DNA of 44,598 nt from Klebsormidium nitens (taxonomy: Eukaryota; Streptophyta; Klebsormidiophyceae; Klebsormidiales; Klebsormidiaceae), in the NCBI GenBank assembly GCA_000708835.1, contig DF237615.1:1-44598 (forward strand), in the 5' to 3' direction. Under the pieces are notes generated by a model. It worked only from the letters and a program-made list of their open reading frames with translations, did no database searches and had not been told where the DNA came from. A program made the position numbers and the translations under genes. Below are positions 1 through 11,673 of this stretch, one piece after another; the first letter of the stretch is position 1, and the number at the start of each line of letters is the position of its first letter.

Positions 1-184
1 AAAATCCTGCTAGAACCCCTGGAGCAGACCAAGAACCTTCACTCTCCGGATTTTCCTTCACCTCATCGATGCAGAAACTCATACCTACTTTGATGTTGGT
101 ACCGGCTTGGTTAAGAAAGGGACTCTGGGCAAGTCCAATGCTTTGCAGCGCGATGCACCTTCCGTGGCCTTTGCCGCCAAATGA
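1..184 (+). CDS. 3' end of an upstream gene, product unknown (partial)
   Basis: A reading frame runs into a TGA at 182-184 and its last 36 codons look like real protein, ending in AKKGT-type basic sequence and SVAFAAK. A plausible acceptor (GATGCAG) lies at 68-74, so the last exon would be 75-184, entered in phase 1. No domain is recognisable from so short a piece, and the start lies outside the window. The stop is only 55 bp upstream of the start codon of the next gene on the same strand, so the 3' UTR of this gene and the 5' UTR of the next would have to overlap, which is odd. The alternative is that this is just open sequence in the 5' UTR or promoter of the kinase gene. Confidence 0.35.
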
Positions 185-239
185 AAGATCAATTGATGAC
201 ATGCTAGTGCCAGAGATTATAGTACACTCACTGTAAACC

Positions 240-3200
240 ATGGAAGGCGCTCTTGTCTGCCTTTCTGAGAAGCCCCGTCTTACTTTCTGGTCCTCCCTCT
301 GCTGTGGGAGCAGTCAATTAGCCTCCCATTCCGATCAGGCCTTCGACGAACCTTTGTCATCTTCATCACAATCTCCCTTGGTGGAGCTATCTGGCCAGGA
401 AAGCAGAAATGGGCATGCAGGCTCCAAGGTTGAGCAAGAAGAAATCAAGCATGCACTGCTTAGGGAGGATGGTAGTGATGCTGCTGAGGCAGCATTTGAG
501 CACAAGCTGCTGGTAGGCAGCCGAGAGGAGCTGACCAGGCTTGTCCGGGAAAGGGGCCCTGCGTGCTGCATTCTCTGGGTGCAGGGCAATGCTCAGAAGC
601 ATGCACGAAGAACCAGGCAAAAGGAGGTACGTGAACCGTAACCCTAATCTGGCTGAAGTCAAGGGCTGAGCTAGCCGGTGCGAGCTTGATAGACACTTAT
701 TGCGAAGCGCAACAAGCTTGTTCTAGTCCGTGATTTTGAGCTCGGCCCTGCTGGTATTATTAGCTGACCTAATGATTGTTCCTTTAGGAGGGGCCTTTTG
801 ACTGAGGATTGGCAGTCTCGTTGTACTTGATGACCTCATTCAGCTCAACCTCACTCTCACTTGAAATTCGAGCACGATTCTACCAGTTTAAGGGCAAGTG
901 TCTCAGCTGAAATGCAATGCATCGCTTCTGCATACCTGGAAATGCTCGCCCACTTCGACCGCATGTTTTGTGGCCCTTGGTGGCTTGGAAAAATGCTAGA
1001 AGGAACAAGACAAACTCGAGACCTTTCTTTCGTCTTCCGGCAATAGCCTTGTCTTTCTTTCCACCTGACTCTCATCGTTTTGCTGCAGACTGCCTGGAGT
1101 TGGAAGTGGCGCAGGAGGTCCTCCAAGGTGGCCATTGAGCCAGGCTACAAAGTTGGACCTGCCTCGGACGAATCCGGACGAGCTGCGGACGATTCCGCAA
1201 TAGAAGTGGGAAGCAGTGCATCTGAAGAAGGGCAGGTCTGGGTCTCGTACAGACTGCGGTCTGATGAGGTGTACCATAGACCAGTCTTCAGCGGCATCAA
1301 GGCCAGGGTTTTGGAGGAACATGACACAGGGGTGATCGGAAGCAATCATAGCACAACAGAGGCCGCGTCGAGTCATGGCTTTCCAAGCCCGGACAAGAGC
1401 GGCGAGCTCCGTACGATTGGCGGGCATTCTAGTTCCAAGGGAGCTGACCTTACGCGCAAAAGGCGCGTGGGAGTGTGTGGGGAAGAAGCATACGAGCGAT
1501 TACGAACCGCTTTGACGCCAGGGGGGTTTGTGGACCAGCTGCATGGGGTTCTCGCTAACCTGGTTCTCAACCCAGCTTTTTTGGAGACTGATGCGGGCCA
1601 CCTGGATTTGGGGGACGGCGCTTGGGAGGGTGTCGTGTTTGACGGGGAGTGCATTCACACCCTTCCAGTTGGCAGGGGTGGCCAAGAGGTTCAGATCGAC
1701 TGGAAAGAAGGGAAGGTGTTGGCAGATGGTGAGCGGAAAAGACAAAAGGCTGGCCGGGATTCAAATCTGGTTCCGGGGTCCTTGCCGGTTGGGGGAGGGC
1801 GTGACCGGCGACCTCCGGATAAGAACCAGGTTACGGACCAGGTCGGTCAGAACCAGAGTCAGGACCAGGCGAAAGCTGGCAGAAATTCTGGATCTGGGGT
1901 AGCGAGCTCCCTGGCAATTGAGTCCCTGGCGGCGCTGAGAGTCGCATGCGCCTCCACCCCAAAAGAGCGCTGCGCGCTGTCGCAGCTCGCTAGCCACATT
2001 CCTGCCCTCAAGGCACGGGGAATTATCACCATGCTGGAGGCGGTGAGAGAGGACGAGGCACTGCTGGGGGGGGTGACGGGTCCCCTGAATAGTGAGGGGG
2101 ATGGCGGAAGCGTGCGAAACAAGAGGAGAGCAGCGGAAGGTCGGGAGCCTGGGGGATTCTGCTCGAACGGGGGTGCGGTGAGAGGAATAACAGCGGGCGA
2201 AAAGCGGGAAGGGGAAGTTTCGGAAGCCTCAGAATTTCAAGAGCCGGTGGGGGCAGAACATTCGGAAGGAAGCTCAGCCGGGAAGAAGTCGAGCTCTGGG
2301 ATCAGCTCGGAACGTCCAATGGCGCCACCGGTTGCGAGCTCGGAACGGAGCGCAAAGCAATTCCGGACGCGCGCGGATCGAAAAGGGGCGGCGGCGCGCG
2401 CGCTCAATGCGGCAATGCGGGAGCGGGTGTCGGTCAGTCTGCTGAAGCGCGCAGCATGGGTGGATCAAGGGGTTTTGGCGGCGCTAGCGGGGGCGGTGTT
2501 TGACGGGGAGCTATTTCAGAGGCTGTGCCAGGAGCGGGCTCTTTTGGCGGAAGTCACGGGTGGCGGGGGGGTGGACTCAAGGTCTGCCAGGAGTCGAAGG
2601 GAAGGGGGGGTGAGAGGAGAGCGACGGAGCGGGGCGGAGACTGCACGGACAGCAGTGGTCGTGGATGAAGTGAGCGTTCATTGGTTTCATTCCTCTGCCT
2701 CAAACTGCCCACTTGCTTAAGTTTCTTGTCAAGATTGATAGCAGGCCTTTCTTTTCCTGGTAAAGAACCTGGGAGGGCAAGAGCGACGGCTTCCTAGGAT
2801 TGTCAGAGCCCGTTGAGCTACGCAATAGGGACCCATTACATTGGCGTAGGGGTCCGAATCAAAGTTACCGAACTCTCTCAGATGCTGCAACAGGTTCAAT
2901 GCTCGATACAAATCTCTGGGCGACCTGGAAGACCGCGCACTCTCAAATCCTCACGATTGAAGAGCTTTTCTTCTGCGTTGTTTGAGAATGGAACGGTTAC
3001 TCGTCATCATATCAGAAGCACAAGTAGGGACAGCCTTCTCCCAACATCATCAATCATACGAGATACTTGAGTGCTCCACCTCATATCTTATGCCCCTCGC
3101 ATTTCGTATGCCAGGAGGACGAGGCGCGTTTGGTCGAGTACGTGGCGGCTCGTTGCTGCTGGCTCGTGGAAGCGTCCGCAGGCAAGGCGACCCGCCTCCT

Positions 3201-6200
3201 CGGACGGCTCGTCGCGTCCAAACTCGAAGAGCTGACGTCGATGCTGACGTCGCGCACGGGTCAAGAAGGTAAGGAACGCGTTGGCGTGGCAAGCTTGCTT
3301 TGTGGCGACTGTACAGGCCTTCAAAGGGAGGTGATCTCGCCAGATCGACCCATGGGCCATTTGCGCTGACTCTTGGGGAGTTAGTAAAAGCGCTCTGGGG
3401 TTCGAAAACATGGTGAACGCAGTTCTTGAAGGGCCTCATGCTGACGAGCTGGAAAAATGAAACTCCGTGACCGTATTTGCTTCCAAGTAGTTTCGGATAA
3501 CGGCTCCAGCATCCATATCCAACGCCTCTTCCAATATTCTCCACCTTCTGCGCCGATTGTAGGCCTTGTATCTGGAACAAATGGAATTCTAACGGAGAAA
3601 TAAAGGCTGCATCTTAACCCAAATGCAATCTGAATTGTTGACAAGAAGGTACTTTTTAGTGTGGAAAAACATGCTTTTCTGTTGTACTGACACGGTTCTC
3701 GACTCTCTGCAGAGCTCTCGGGCCCCGTCCGCCGCGTCGTCAGCTTCCTCTGCGCCCTCCAGCGCGCGTCTCCGTGGACAACAAGGCCTCTCATCCAAGC
3801 CGGAGCCGTGCCCGCCCTTTTTGGTCTGTACGGACAGCTCTCCGCGGGCGCTTTCGGACCGTCCGGCATTCACGTCACGTCCGACCGTCCGAGAGAGGGC
3901 CCCGACGGCTCCCTATTGCCTGGCTCGGTGAATCGTACCGGGCCAAACAGAGCGGGAAAGCTGGGCAGAAATCTGCGGTCGGGGGGCCAAACTGGCGGCC
4001 ATCGGGATGAAGCCCGGCGTTCGGACGTCAACGGAAACGGTGCGGAATTTCGGACGGTCGGAAGCAAAAGCGTCGAACGGGAAAGCTTGAGAAACAAGGT
4101 CCTGAGCGCGTTGCTGTGTTTGCTGACACGTGGCACGCCGCGGTTGGCGCTGGAGGAGGGGGCGGTGGCGGGCTGGATGCGGGCGTTAGTGGACGGAATG
4201 GTTGGTTCCGTTCTCGCAGCGGAAGAGGGGAGCCGCGGAGAGGCGGCCGGAGCGCGGCGGGAGCGAAGCGAACAGATTGAAGGAACGCATCGAAGCGCGG
4301 CACAGGACGTTATTGTCTGCACCGATTCGACGATGAAAATCGTGAAGCGGCTAGACGAGCTCGGGGCGGCCGCTTCTGAGGCTCTTTGGAAAGAGATGAA
4401 CGGGCGCTTAGCAGCCGGCTTGGGGCTGTTCACACTTGAGGCAGACGGTCTGGGGAAGCTGCCCGAAAGGAGCAGTGGGAAAAGCCGGGCAGGGGCGGAA
4501 AAGCAGACGGAATCTAGCAAGGAAACGGCTGAAGTGAAAGCGGAAAGATCCGAGAACGGGGACGCTAGTCGGGGGCAGGTTTGCAAGGAGGAGACGAGGG
4601 AAGCTATTGAGGTTGCGCGGGGCGGAAAAGAGCTGAGGGCCCTTTTCCGAGTTCTCCGGGAGCTGTTACATGGGTCCGGTGGCCACAGATTAGCAGTTGA
4701 GATAGTGGGGCGTTGTGGAGAGAGTCTACTCGCGGGGGGTCGCTTCCTGGCGGAAATTGTAAACGCGCCGGGCAGCACGGAGCGTCCGAATGTCGCTGCA
4801 GACCGTCCGGCGATCATTCCAGACCGTCCGGTGACACCATCGGACCGTCCGGCGGTCGCTCTGGACCGTTTGACGACGTCCTCCGACCGTGTGAAGGCTG
4901 CTCCAGAGTTCTTCTCCAAACAATCGGATCGCCCAACAAGCGGAGCTGAAATGGAAATTGCGGCTGCGTCTTCTGAAGTGCCAGATTGCGCATTTGCATT
5001 CCCGCTGGCGTCGCAGCTCGTGATCCCGTACGTCGACCTTCTCGCCGCCGTCATGGGTTTGATCCCTAAGCGGCCCCGGTTAGAAGCCCCGGCCGCGTGT
5101 GAGCCGCTCAGGAGCAGGGCAGAGTGCCCGGTAGAGCTAGCTGCGCTTACCGAAAAGAGCTCTGGTGGGTTGGAAGGGGAAAAGTCACCCACTGTGACGA
5201 GTAGGGAAAAAGCTTCGGATACTGGAAAAGCCGAGTTGAACGAAGAGGGCTCTGGAGAGTTAAGAGGGGAAGAAACAGCCACCGTATCGAGTGCGGGAGG
5301 CGCGTCGGAAAGCGGAACTGCGGAAGAGCGGAACGGCGCCGATGTGCTGTCTGGGTTTCTGCTCGAGGCTCTCGGAGGGGCCAATCTTGGCGGGGGTGGA
5401 GAGCTGGGTGCTTCGTCAGGGGGCGATGCACCAGCCAAAGTGGCCGGGAAAGGATTCCCTGGAACCTCCAAGCAACCACGCTCGGTTGCTTGCCTGGTGC
5501 CGTTTGCCGTGGACTGCCTGACCGGAACGAGGAACGGAACTGAGACTGAAGCGGAACGGAGCAGAGGAGATCCAGACACGGTGCAAAAGGCTGCGGACAT
5601 CGTCGGGAGCGTCCGGCGGTTTCTAGAGCAATCGGTGGAGGAAACTCAGGGCGGCAGAGGAGGGTGGATATGGGCGGTGTTACTGCCCTGGTTGGATCCC
5701 GAAGGAGGAGCCGCCCTCAGAATCCTGCGACGGGATGCGAACGACGTTTTGCAGAAAGAGGTTCTCTTGTTGGTGGAGTTTGCCTTCAGCTTGGGGGCCG
5801 TTTCTAAAGCCGATGATCCAGAACAAGCCGCTCGGGGCTTTTTAGTTCCGGCGGAAGGCAGCCCGGTTTTAATAAATGGCCCCCCCAACCCCTTCCACGT
5901 TCCTCTTTTCACCGACGCCTTCCTGGAGCACCACGTGGCCGCCGCTCTGCGACTGCTGACGTCACCCCAATCGGACGCTGCCACGTGTCCCAGTCCACCC
6001 GGGCTGGCTTCCCGGTGCCAGATGACGTCAGCGGAGCTTTGCGCGCTGCACTTGCGGGTGGTGACGGCTATTGCCCGGGGAAAATTACCGGGCGCTGTTT
6101 CGAAGCTGTATCAGCTCGGCGTGATGGGTCGGTTGGTGGAGCAGATTGGCCTGGAGCACGAGTCGACTCTGGTCGCCCTGCCGTCGCCCCTTTCAGGGCT

Positions 6201-9200
6201 GAAAAGAAGCGCGATTAGCCTGAAATTGGGCGACGGTCTGGCAAGCAGGGGACAAAACGGGGAATTGAACATCTCGTTGGACAAACCGAAAGCGGGTGCA
6301 GTCTTGGAGGAGGGGGGAGAAGAGGGATTGGCAGAGAAACTCAAGCACGACTTGGAGAGCGAAAAAGGGGGCGACCAAAGAAAGGAAGAGAGGGTGGATA
6401 TAGCGAAGTATTCCGCCAGGAGCGTAACGGATGCTAGGGCGTCCGGGGGAAACGTTACACCAGTGGTGCCGCGACTCCGTCTCGGCACGCTTCAGTCTCC
6501 AACGACAGGTGTCAAGCCGTTGAGTCCCATCAAGGCGACAGCTGGCAAGTCGGCCCGCCTCGCGAGCCCCGGAAAAGCTCGCGCCTCTAGTTCCCGGAGG
6601 GGTTCCCTCGGCGACAAGGAGAACGTCGCTGTGGACGGCACTAGAGCGGTGGGAGAAAACGGCGGCGGCTCGGGAACGAGAGCGGGCGTAAAACTGCCAA
6701 AGCTGGCCCTTTCAAAGCTGCCGGCAAATGGCGACGGGGGCGGTGCGAAGTCTCCTATCCGGGGGGTTCTCAGCCCGGGCGATTCGGGGGGGGTGCAGAT
6801 GAGCGCGTGGAGCAGCCGGCTGTACGCCAAGGACCCAAGCCGGAAGCACCTCCTGAGCCCGGTTCCGGCTATCCCAGAGCGGAACTCAGCGGAGTCCGTT
6901 CTCGCGACCGGAAAAGCCATATCTGCTCGAGGGGCTCGCAGCCGGAGGGAGCCGTTGCCGAGAAGTCTGACGGCCAGGGTTTCGCTTCCTTCGCAAGAAG
7001 CCGTATTAACACCGCTGTCCGCTCGTAAGCCGGGCGCGGGATCGGTGAGCTCTCGAAAGGACACGTGGCACGATCTGAACGACGAGGTGGAGCGCCAGAT
7101 GGGCGTATCGGACCCCTCGAGCGATTCCGACGCGTCCGACGGAACCTGTTCGGACTCAGAGCCCGAGGGAGATCCCCCGCTGGCCGTCGTGCCTCTGCGC
7201 CACAGTGACGTCGTCCGGCTCGAGAACGACGTCGCGCATGACGTCATTGGGGACAAGATTCGGTCCACGATGAGCCTCGAGAGCAGCTGCAGCAACGTGT
7301 GGGACGACGACGACAAGGAGAGCTCGTGGGAGAGCCGTTCGATGGGCAGCGCGCGGATCGCAGCCGTCGGATTGGGCGGCGCGCAAATGACGGCCGTCGC
7401 ATCGGCGCCCGCGAAACGATCCGAGCCGTTCATGGCGCGAGTGGAGCGGGAAGCGTTAGCCGGGGCTTTGAACGCCTCTGCCTTTGCGGGCGAAGAGGGT
7501 CGGACTTTTGGGTTAGGAAAGCTGGGAACTGAGGCCGGTGTAAAACCTGTCAGGATTGAAAACTTGGGGGCTGTGGAGGGCGTAAAGGCTCTGGGGTTGG
7601 GAAAGGAGGAAGATCCGGTTGGTGTGAAAACCCTCAACGCGCGGCCCGTCCCCCGCTTGAAGCTCCCGCTCGCGGCGCGGAAGGACCAGACACACAAGGA
7701 CCCGCACCACGCCGCGCCAGCGGGCGGTTGGGTCAGCGTAACCAAACCCGTGACCGAGGTCGCTAACCCGCCTCTAAACGGCGCCCCTGTTTCTGAAATT
7801 GGCGGCCGTTCCGAAAGCGGATTCGGTCCCGTCCAGTCTGAAGTTAAGCCGACCTCTCTAAAAGGTTTATCAGGGCCCATCGACAAGGTGCCGAAGCTGT
7901 CCCTGCCAACGCGGGACGGACACGTGTCAGCAGGAGAGAGGCCGGAAGAACGCGGCTCGGGAGATGGGCGGTCGGTCCGCGAGGCGAAAAGGATTGCCGC
8001 GCACTACGAGGCGCGGCGCGCGGGGCGGATGCTGTACCGCGAGGAGGGGCTCCACGTGGCGGTCCTGGAGCTGATACTGTGCATGATGACGTCAGCGGAG
8101 TGAGTGCGCGCGCGAATTGGTGAAAGGTCCACGTGTCTGTTTCAAGCGGAGGCTGCGCTGCGGATGATGTAGTGCATCTGGGATTGTCTCAACGTTTTGA
8201 CGCTCAGAGTTTCTAACGGAGTATGCGTTTGACTTCTCGCATCTCACAGATGAGCTTTGAGTAACAGACAAGCTGTGAATGACAGGATCAAATTGCTCCC
8301 TCTAGTGCCCCTACAGAAATAATCACGCAAACAATTTCGCCTATAACTTCGAACCAATATCAACGATTAGAAGAAAGAACGGATTGCCGGACAAACGAAG
8401 ACCCATCTGATGGCCTCTTTTGGGTCAGCGCACAAGAGCGACAGAAGGACACAGACCACACTCCAGAACTGACCAACTCATCGCTTAAATCGCTTAATTC
8501 AGGGGCGACCTCGAACCGCTGTACTCCGACAACCTGCCGACTGCCAACCGCCGCCTCAACGCCCCCTTCTTCCTCTTCCACCACCTGAACCACCCGGCGA
8601 ACGCGCAAGCCCTCCAAACCCTGTGCGCGCGCGCGCGTGCCCTGGGCGCGCCCGCCGAGCGCATCCTGCGCCTCACGTGCCAGCGCCTTTTCACACCGGG
8701 GGCGTTTCCCACCGAGGGCCGGCAGCGGATCGCGGAAGGGGCGTCGGCGCACGTGGTGCGCTGCCGGGCGCCGGCTTATATACGGAGGACGCCGGGTTAT
8801 GGGGCAGGGCGGGCGTCTGGGGAGCTTAACCCGGCTTTAGAAAACGGGTTAGAGGAGCCTGTATGGGTTGCGCTGAAGATGGTTAACGTGCCGGGGAGTG
8901 TTCACGACCCGTGCGTCTTCCACGACCTCTACTCCGAGGTGAGCTTATTTAGACTCCCTTTCTTGCAAGGGGTCCGAAGCTCTTCTGGCGACTTTGGTGG
9001 GTTCAATAAGGGGACAAGTTCGTTTTGCGGCCGCTGACCGAGGGTCTTTGCTTGTTGGAGCTGCGGATTTGATACCTTAAGCTGGCAAATGTGACAGTTG
9101 AAGTGACTGAATTGGAAAATGGTAGAGACATTCTGGGGCCCGTAGTGAAGCGGAAACCGAATGAGGGGAGATTTCGTGGCGGCTCCCTGGGGAATCTCAT

Positions 9201-11673
9201 ACAGTCCTAAAGTCAGCTCTGCCTGCATATTCTGCCTGCTCTTTCTTCCCCTTGGAAGGAAGGTTCAAAGCGTGGATTCCAGCACAAAGCCCTGAAATAG
9301 ACTTCTCTGTCCTGTTTCCCGACTGCTTTTAATCTCATCCACCTTGAAACCTCAATCCGTTTCCTGCAAGGCGACCCACTTGCTCTCTCGCCACTTCCCA
9401 GGTCGCCATCCTCGAGAAGCTGAAGGGGGATCCCTCCGCCTGCCAGCTGTACGACTACGGCGTCGACGAGAACTGCTACTACCTCGTCCTGAAGCACTAC
9501 CCGTGTAGCCTAAAGGAATGGCGCCTCAGGCGTGAATTCAGGCCCGCCGCAAAATCCTCTAGAGGTTCAGCGGAACCCTCTAGCGGTGCCGCCGGCCAAG
9601 GAACCTCTAGCGGTTCGGCGGAACCGTTTAGAGGTTCCCACGGGCGGCAGGAGCTGGGGCTCTACTTAGAGGTTTTCGCGGCGGTTCTAGAGGCGGCGAG
9701 TAACGTGGCGGAGAAAGGGATCATCCACTTCGACCTCAAGTGCGACAACGTTCTGCTGGAGCCGTTGCCGGGGGTCTCGGAAGAGCGATTCTGGGGCCCC
9801 CCCCTAAGTTGCGGCAGCTCAGCCGTCGATTCTTCACTCATTGAGGCTACAGCCGTTGATTTCGCGACTGATCCGTCCTCAGCCGTACAGACAGCAGAGA
9901 ACCGCGAATTAGAAATGAACCCGGTTCAGTCCAAGCAGGGAAACCCCTCCAAGGCACCCGTTTTAGAACCGGCCCCCCGATCCCGATCTGTACATAAGTT
10001 CCTCCGAAGGCTCTCTTCTAAACCGTCCAACCGGGCCCTTCAAACGGCAGTCCAAAGTCAGGTGCTGAATCCAGTTTCAGAAATCCTCCCTTTGAGTCAC
10101 CCAGCAATCCCGGTTAGCGACGGGGTTAAGCCGCGGGGTTACGCCCTGCCCTTCCGAGTCGTTCTGGCGGACTTTGGGCAGAGCAAGATCTGCCGTCAGT
10201 CTGACGTCAGCGGGGGCGTCACCGTCCGCAATCGTGGCACGGAGTTTGTGAAGAGTCCTGAGATGCTCACGGTGTTCCACGCGGCGCGGGCCTCCGAAGC
10301 GGGGGGACCGAAGAAAGTGAGTGTCTTTTCTCTTTCTTTTTTTTCTTTCTTTTTTTTTGTTTCTTTTTATCAAAGTCATCTGGCCGTAAGCAACTCGTCA
10401 TGGAGGAGGCTGCTGACTGGCATACGCGGTAAAGCGATGGAGAAGGAGGCGAGTGTCGATGTGCTAGATCCAGGATTGATGCGGTGAAAGCCGTTATGAA
10501 AGTGCGAGAAAGAGATTTCGAGATCGACGAGGAGTGTGTAAGAAGCTTGGAGCCACAACATTTACAGGGGGAGAGAAGAGATAAAACATCACTACCAGGT
10601 CTTGAACATTTTGTACACTCCGAGGAAGATCTGATTTGATGTTCTTGTGTTTATGATCTGGTTTTCAAGGATTAACGCAAGTCGTTATCGATGTTAACCC
10701 CGTTTTCTCCCTGTCTCCGCAGCTGGGCGCGGGCAAAGAGAGCGACGTGTAGTCGCTGGGCTGCCTTCTAAGTTGACGCCTCGTGAACGTAACCACGGAC
10801 GTAACCAATGGGCACGTTTGGGATCGATCAAAACCGGATCCAACTACTGACGGTCTTGCTTACCTGTTTCTACAGCTGGCCGCCGGCAAAGAAAGCGACA
10901 TCTCGCCTCTCATCGCCACGCTTTGAAAGCTGGTTTCAATGAGAACCAAAGCGGTTATTGAAGCTAACCCGGTTTTTGCATGTTGTCACAGCTGGGCGCG
11001 GGCAGAGAGAGCGACGTGTGGTCGCTGGGCTGTTTGCTGTACGACAGAGGTGACGTCTCGTCAACCTAACCACCCACATAACTGACGGGCACCTTTTGGA
11101 TCGAACTAATCTGAAACCAACTACTGACGGTTTTGCTTATTTGTCTCTGCAGTTGGGTGCCGGCAAAGAGAGCGACGTGTGGTCGCTGGGCTGCTTGCTG
11201 TACGAGTTGCTCGTGGGCGATTTCCTCTTCTACGACGAGGACTGGGTGCGCTTCTTCATCCGGGTTACGTCCGCTAACCAGGTGGGTTATCTTTCCCCTC
11301 CGCCTTCTCCTTCTTTCGTCCGGTTCATCCTCGATCTAAAAATAGCCCAGTCTTTGGGCATCATCCACTTTTGTTTCTTTTGAACGTTGCTCGCGTGCAA
11401 TCCTTTGCGCTCTTAGCCGCTATTCAATACGTGCAGGACTTGCTCACGAGCAGATCTGCTGAAGACTTAGCCGCTCCTATGTCCGCTTCATCAAAACGAC
11501 ATTGACCTTTGCAGGAGCTCATCTCGTCAGAGAAGGCTGCGAAGCTCGGCAACGATCCGGCGATCCTGGATTTTCTCCGGTTCGCACTGGTGCAAGACCC
11601 GTCGAAACGCCCTTCCCTTGCGCAACTCGTATCCAGATTCGACGGCGTCCGTGCCGCACACAAGGCACGGTAG
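240..11673 (+). CDS. Giant protein with C-terminal divergent Ser/Thr protein kinase domain (about 2715 aa, 8 exons)
   Basis: Exons: 240-626, 1089-2669, 3115-3268, 3713-8099, 8503-8938, 9402-10316, 11153-11281, 11515-11673 (8148 nt, 2715 codons plus TAG). The start is ACCATGG with an in-frame TAA at 234. Exon 4 must be spliced at GGA|GTGAGT (8099); reading on would stop at 8101-8103 and leave the kinase without a start. Residues 1 to about 2200 are mainly low complexity (Ser, Gly, Glu, Arg) with ordered helical islands near 280-340, 660-760 and 1370-1500, possibly ARM/HEAT-like. The kinase occupies about 2240-2710: degenerate glycine loop EGASAHVV, VALK (K2295), Glu of SEVAIL, HFDLKCDN (D2426), DFG (D2572), GTEFVKSPE, DVWSLG and a final KRPS. 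About 140 residues separate HFDLKCDN from DFG, normally about 15-20. Catalytic residues are present, so I expect an active kinase. I cannot name the family or substrate. Confidence 0.8.
4780..4944 (+). repeat. In-frame 21-bp minisatellite encoding DRP heptads
   Basis: Inside exon 4 of the kinase gene, a 21-bp unit containing GACCGTCCG recurs about seven times and encodes heptads beginning ERP or DRP (DRPAIIP, DRPVTPS, DRPAVAL and so on), later drifting to DRL and DRV. It lies in the disordered part of the protein. The period is a multiple of three, so copy-number change would not break the frame. Confidence 0.85.
9548..9645 (+). repeat. GGTTC/GGAACC short repeats inside the kinase domain insert
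   Basis: Exon 6 contains CTCTAGAGGTTC, CTCTAGCGG and GGCGGAACC elements repeated in direct and inverted orientation. They encode a Ser/Gly-rich loop (SSRGSAEP and variants) between the hinge (VLKHYPCSLKEW) and the helix before HFDLKCDN. The expansion stays in frame and looks like a tolerated surface insertion. Confidence 0.7.
10681..11152 (+). repeat. Array of three degenerate copies of intron-7 acceptor plus start of kinase exon 7
   Basis: The functional exon 7 starts at 11153 (LGAGKESDVWSLG). Three upstream copies begin directly after an AG at 10723, 10876 and 10992. Copy 1 reads LGAGKESDV and then TAG (10750). Copy 2 reads LAAGKESD and drifts to TGA (10924). Copy 3 reads LGAGRESDVWSLGCLLY and then TAA (11067). 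Flanking intron is copied too: 10831-10875 matches 11098-11152, and 10681-10722 matches 10951-10991. The larger unit is about 270 bp (10723 to 10992, 10876 to 11153). Each copy stops resembling the exon after about 16-50 bases. Copies 1 and 2 cannot be functional exons because of their stops; copy 3 ends in a possible AGAG|GTGACG donor but would shift the frame. Confidence 0.9.

Noticed and set aside
3870-5600. Long minus-strand open frame (576 codons) opposite kinase exon 4
   Set aside because: It is a shadow of the GC-rich coding exon on the plus strand; composition is Ser/Pro/Arg with no domain, and the plus frame fits phase across all exons.
6492-7886. Minus-strand open frame (464 codons) opposite kinase exon 4
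   Set aside because: Same reason: high GC removes stops on the antisense strand, and there is no domain, splice context or start context.
10723-11066. Kinase echoes read as mutually exclusive alternative exons
   Set aside because: Two copies have early in-frame stops and all lose similarity before a usable in-phase donor; none encodes the rest of the exon.
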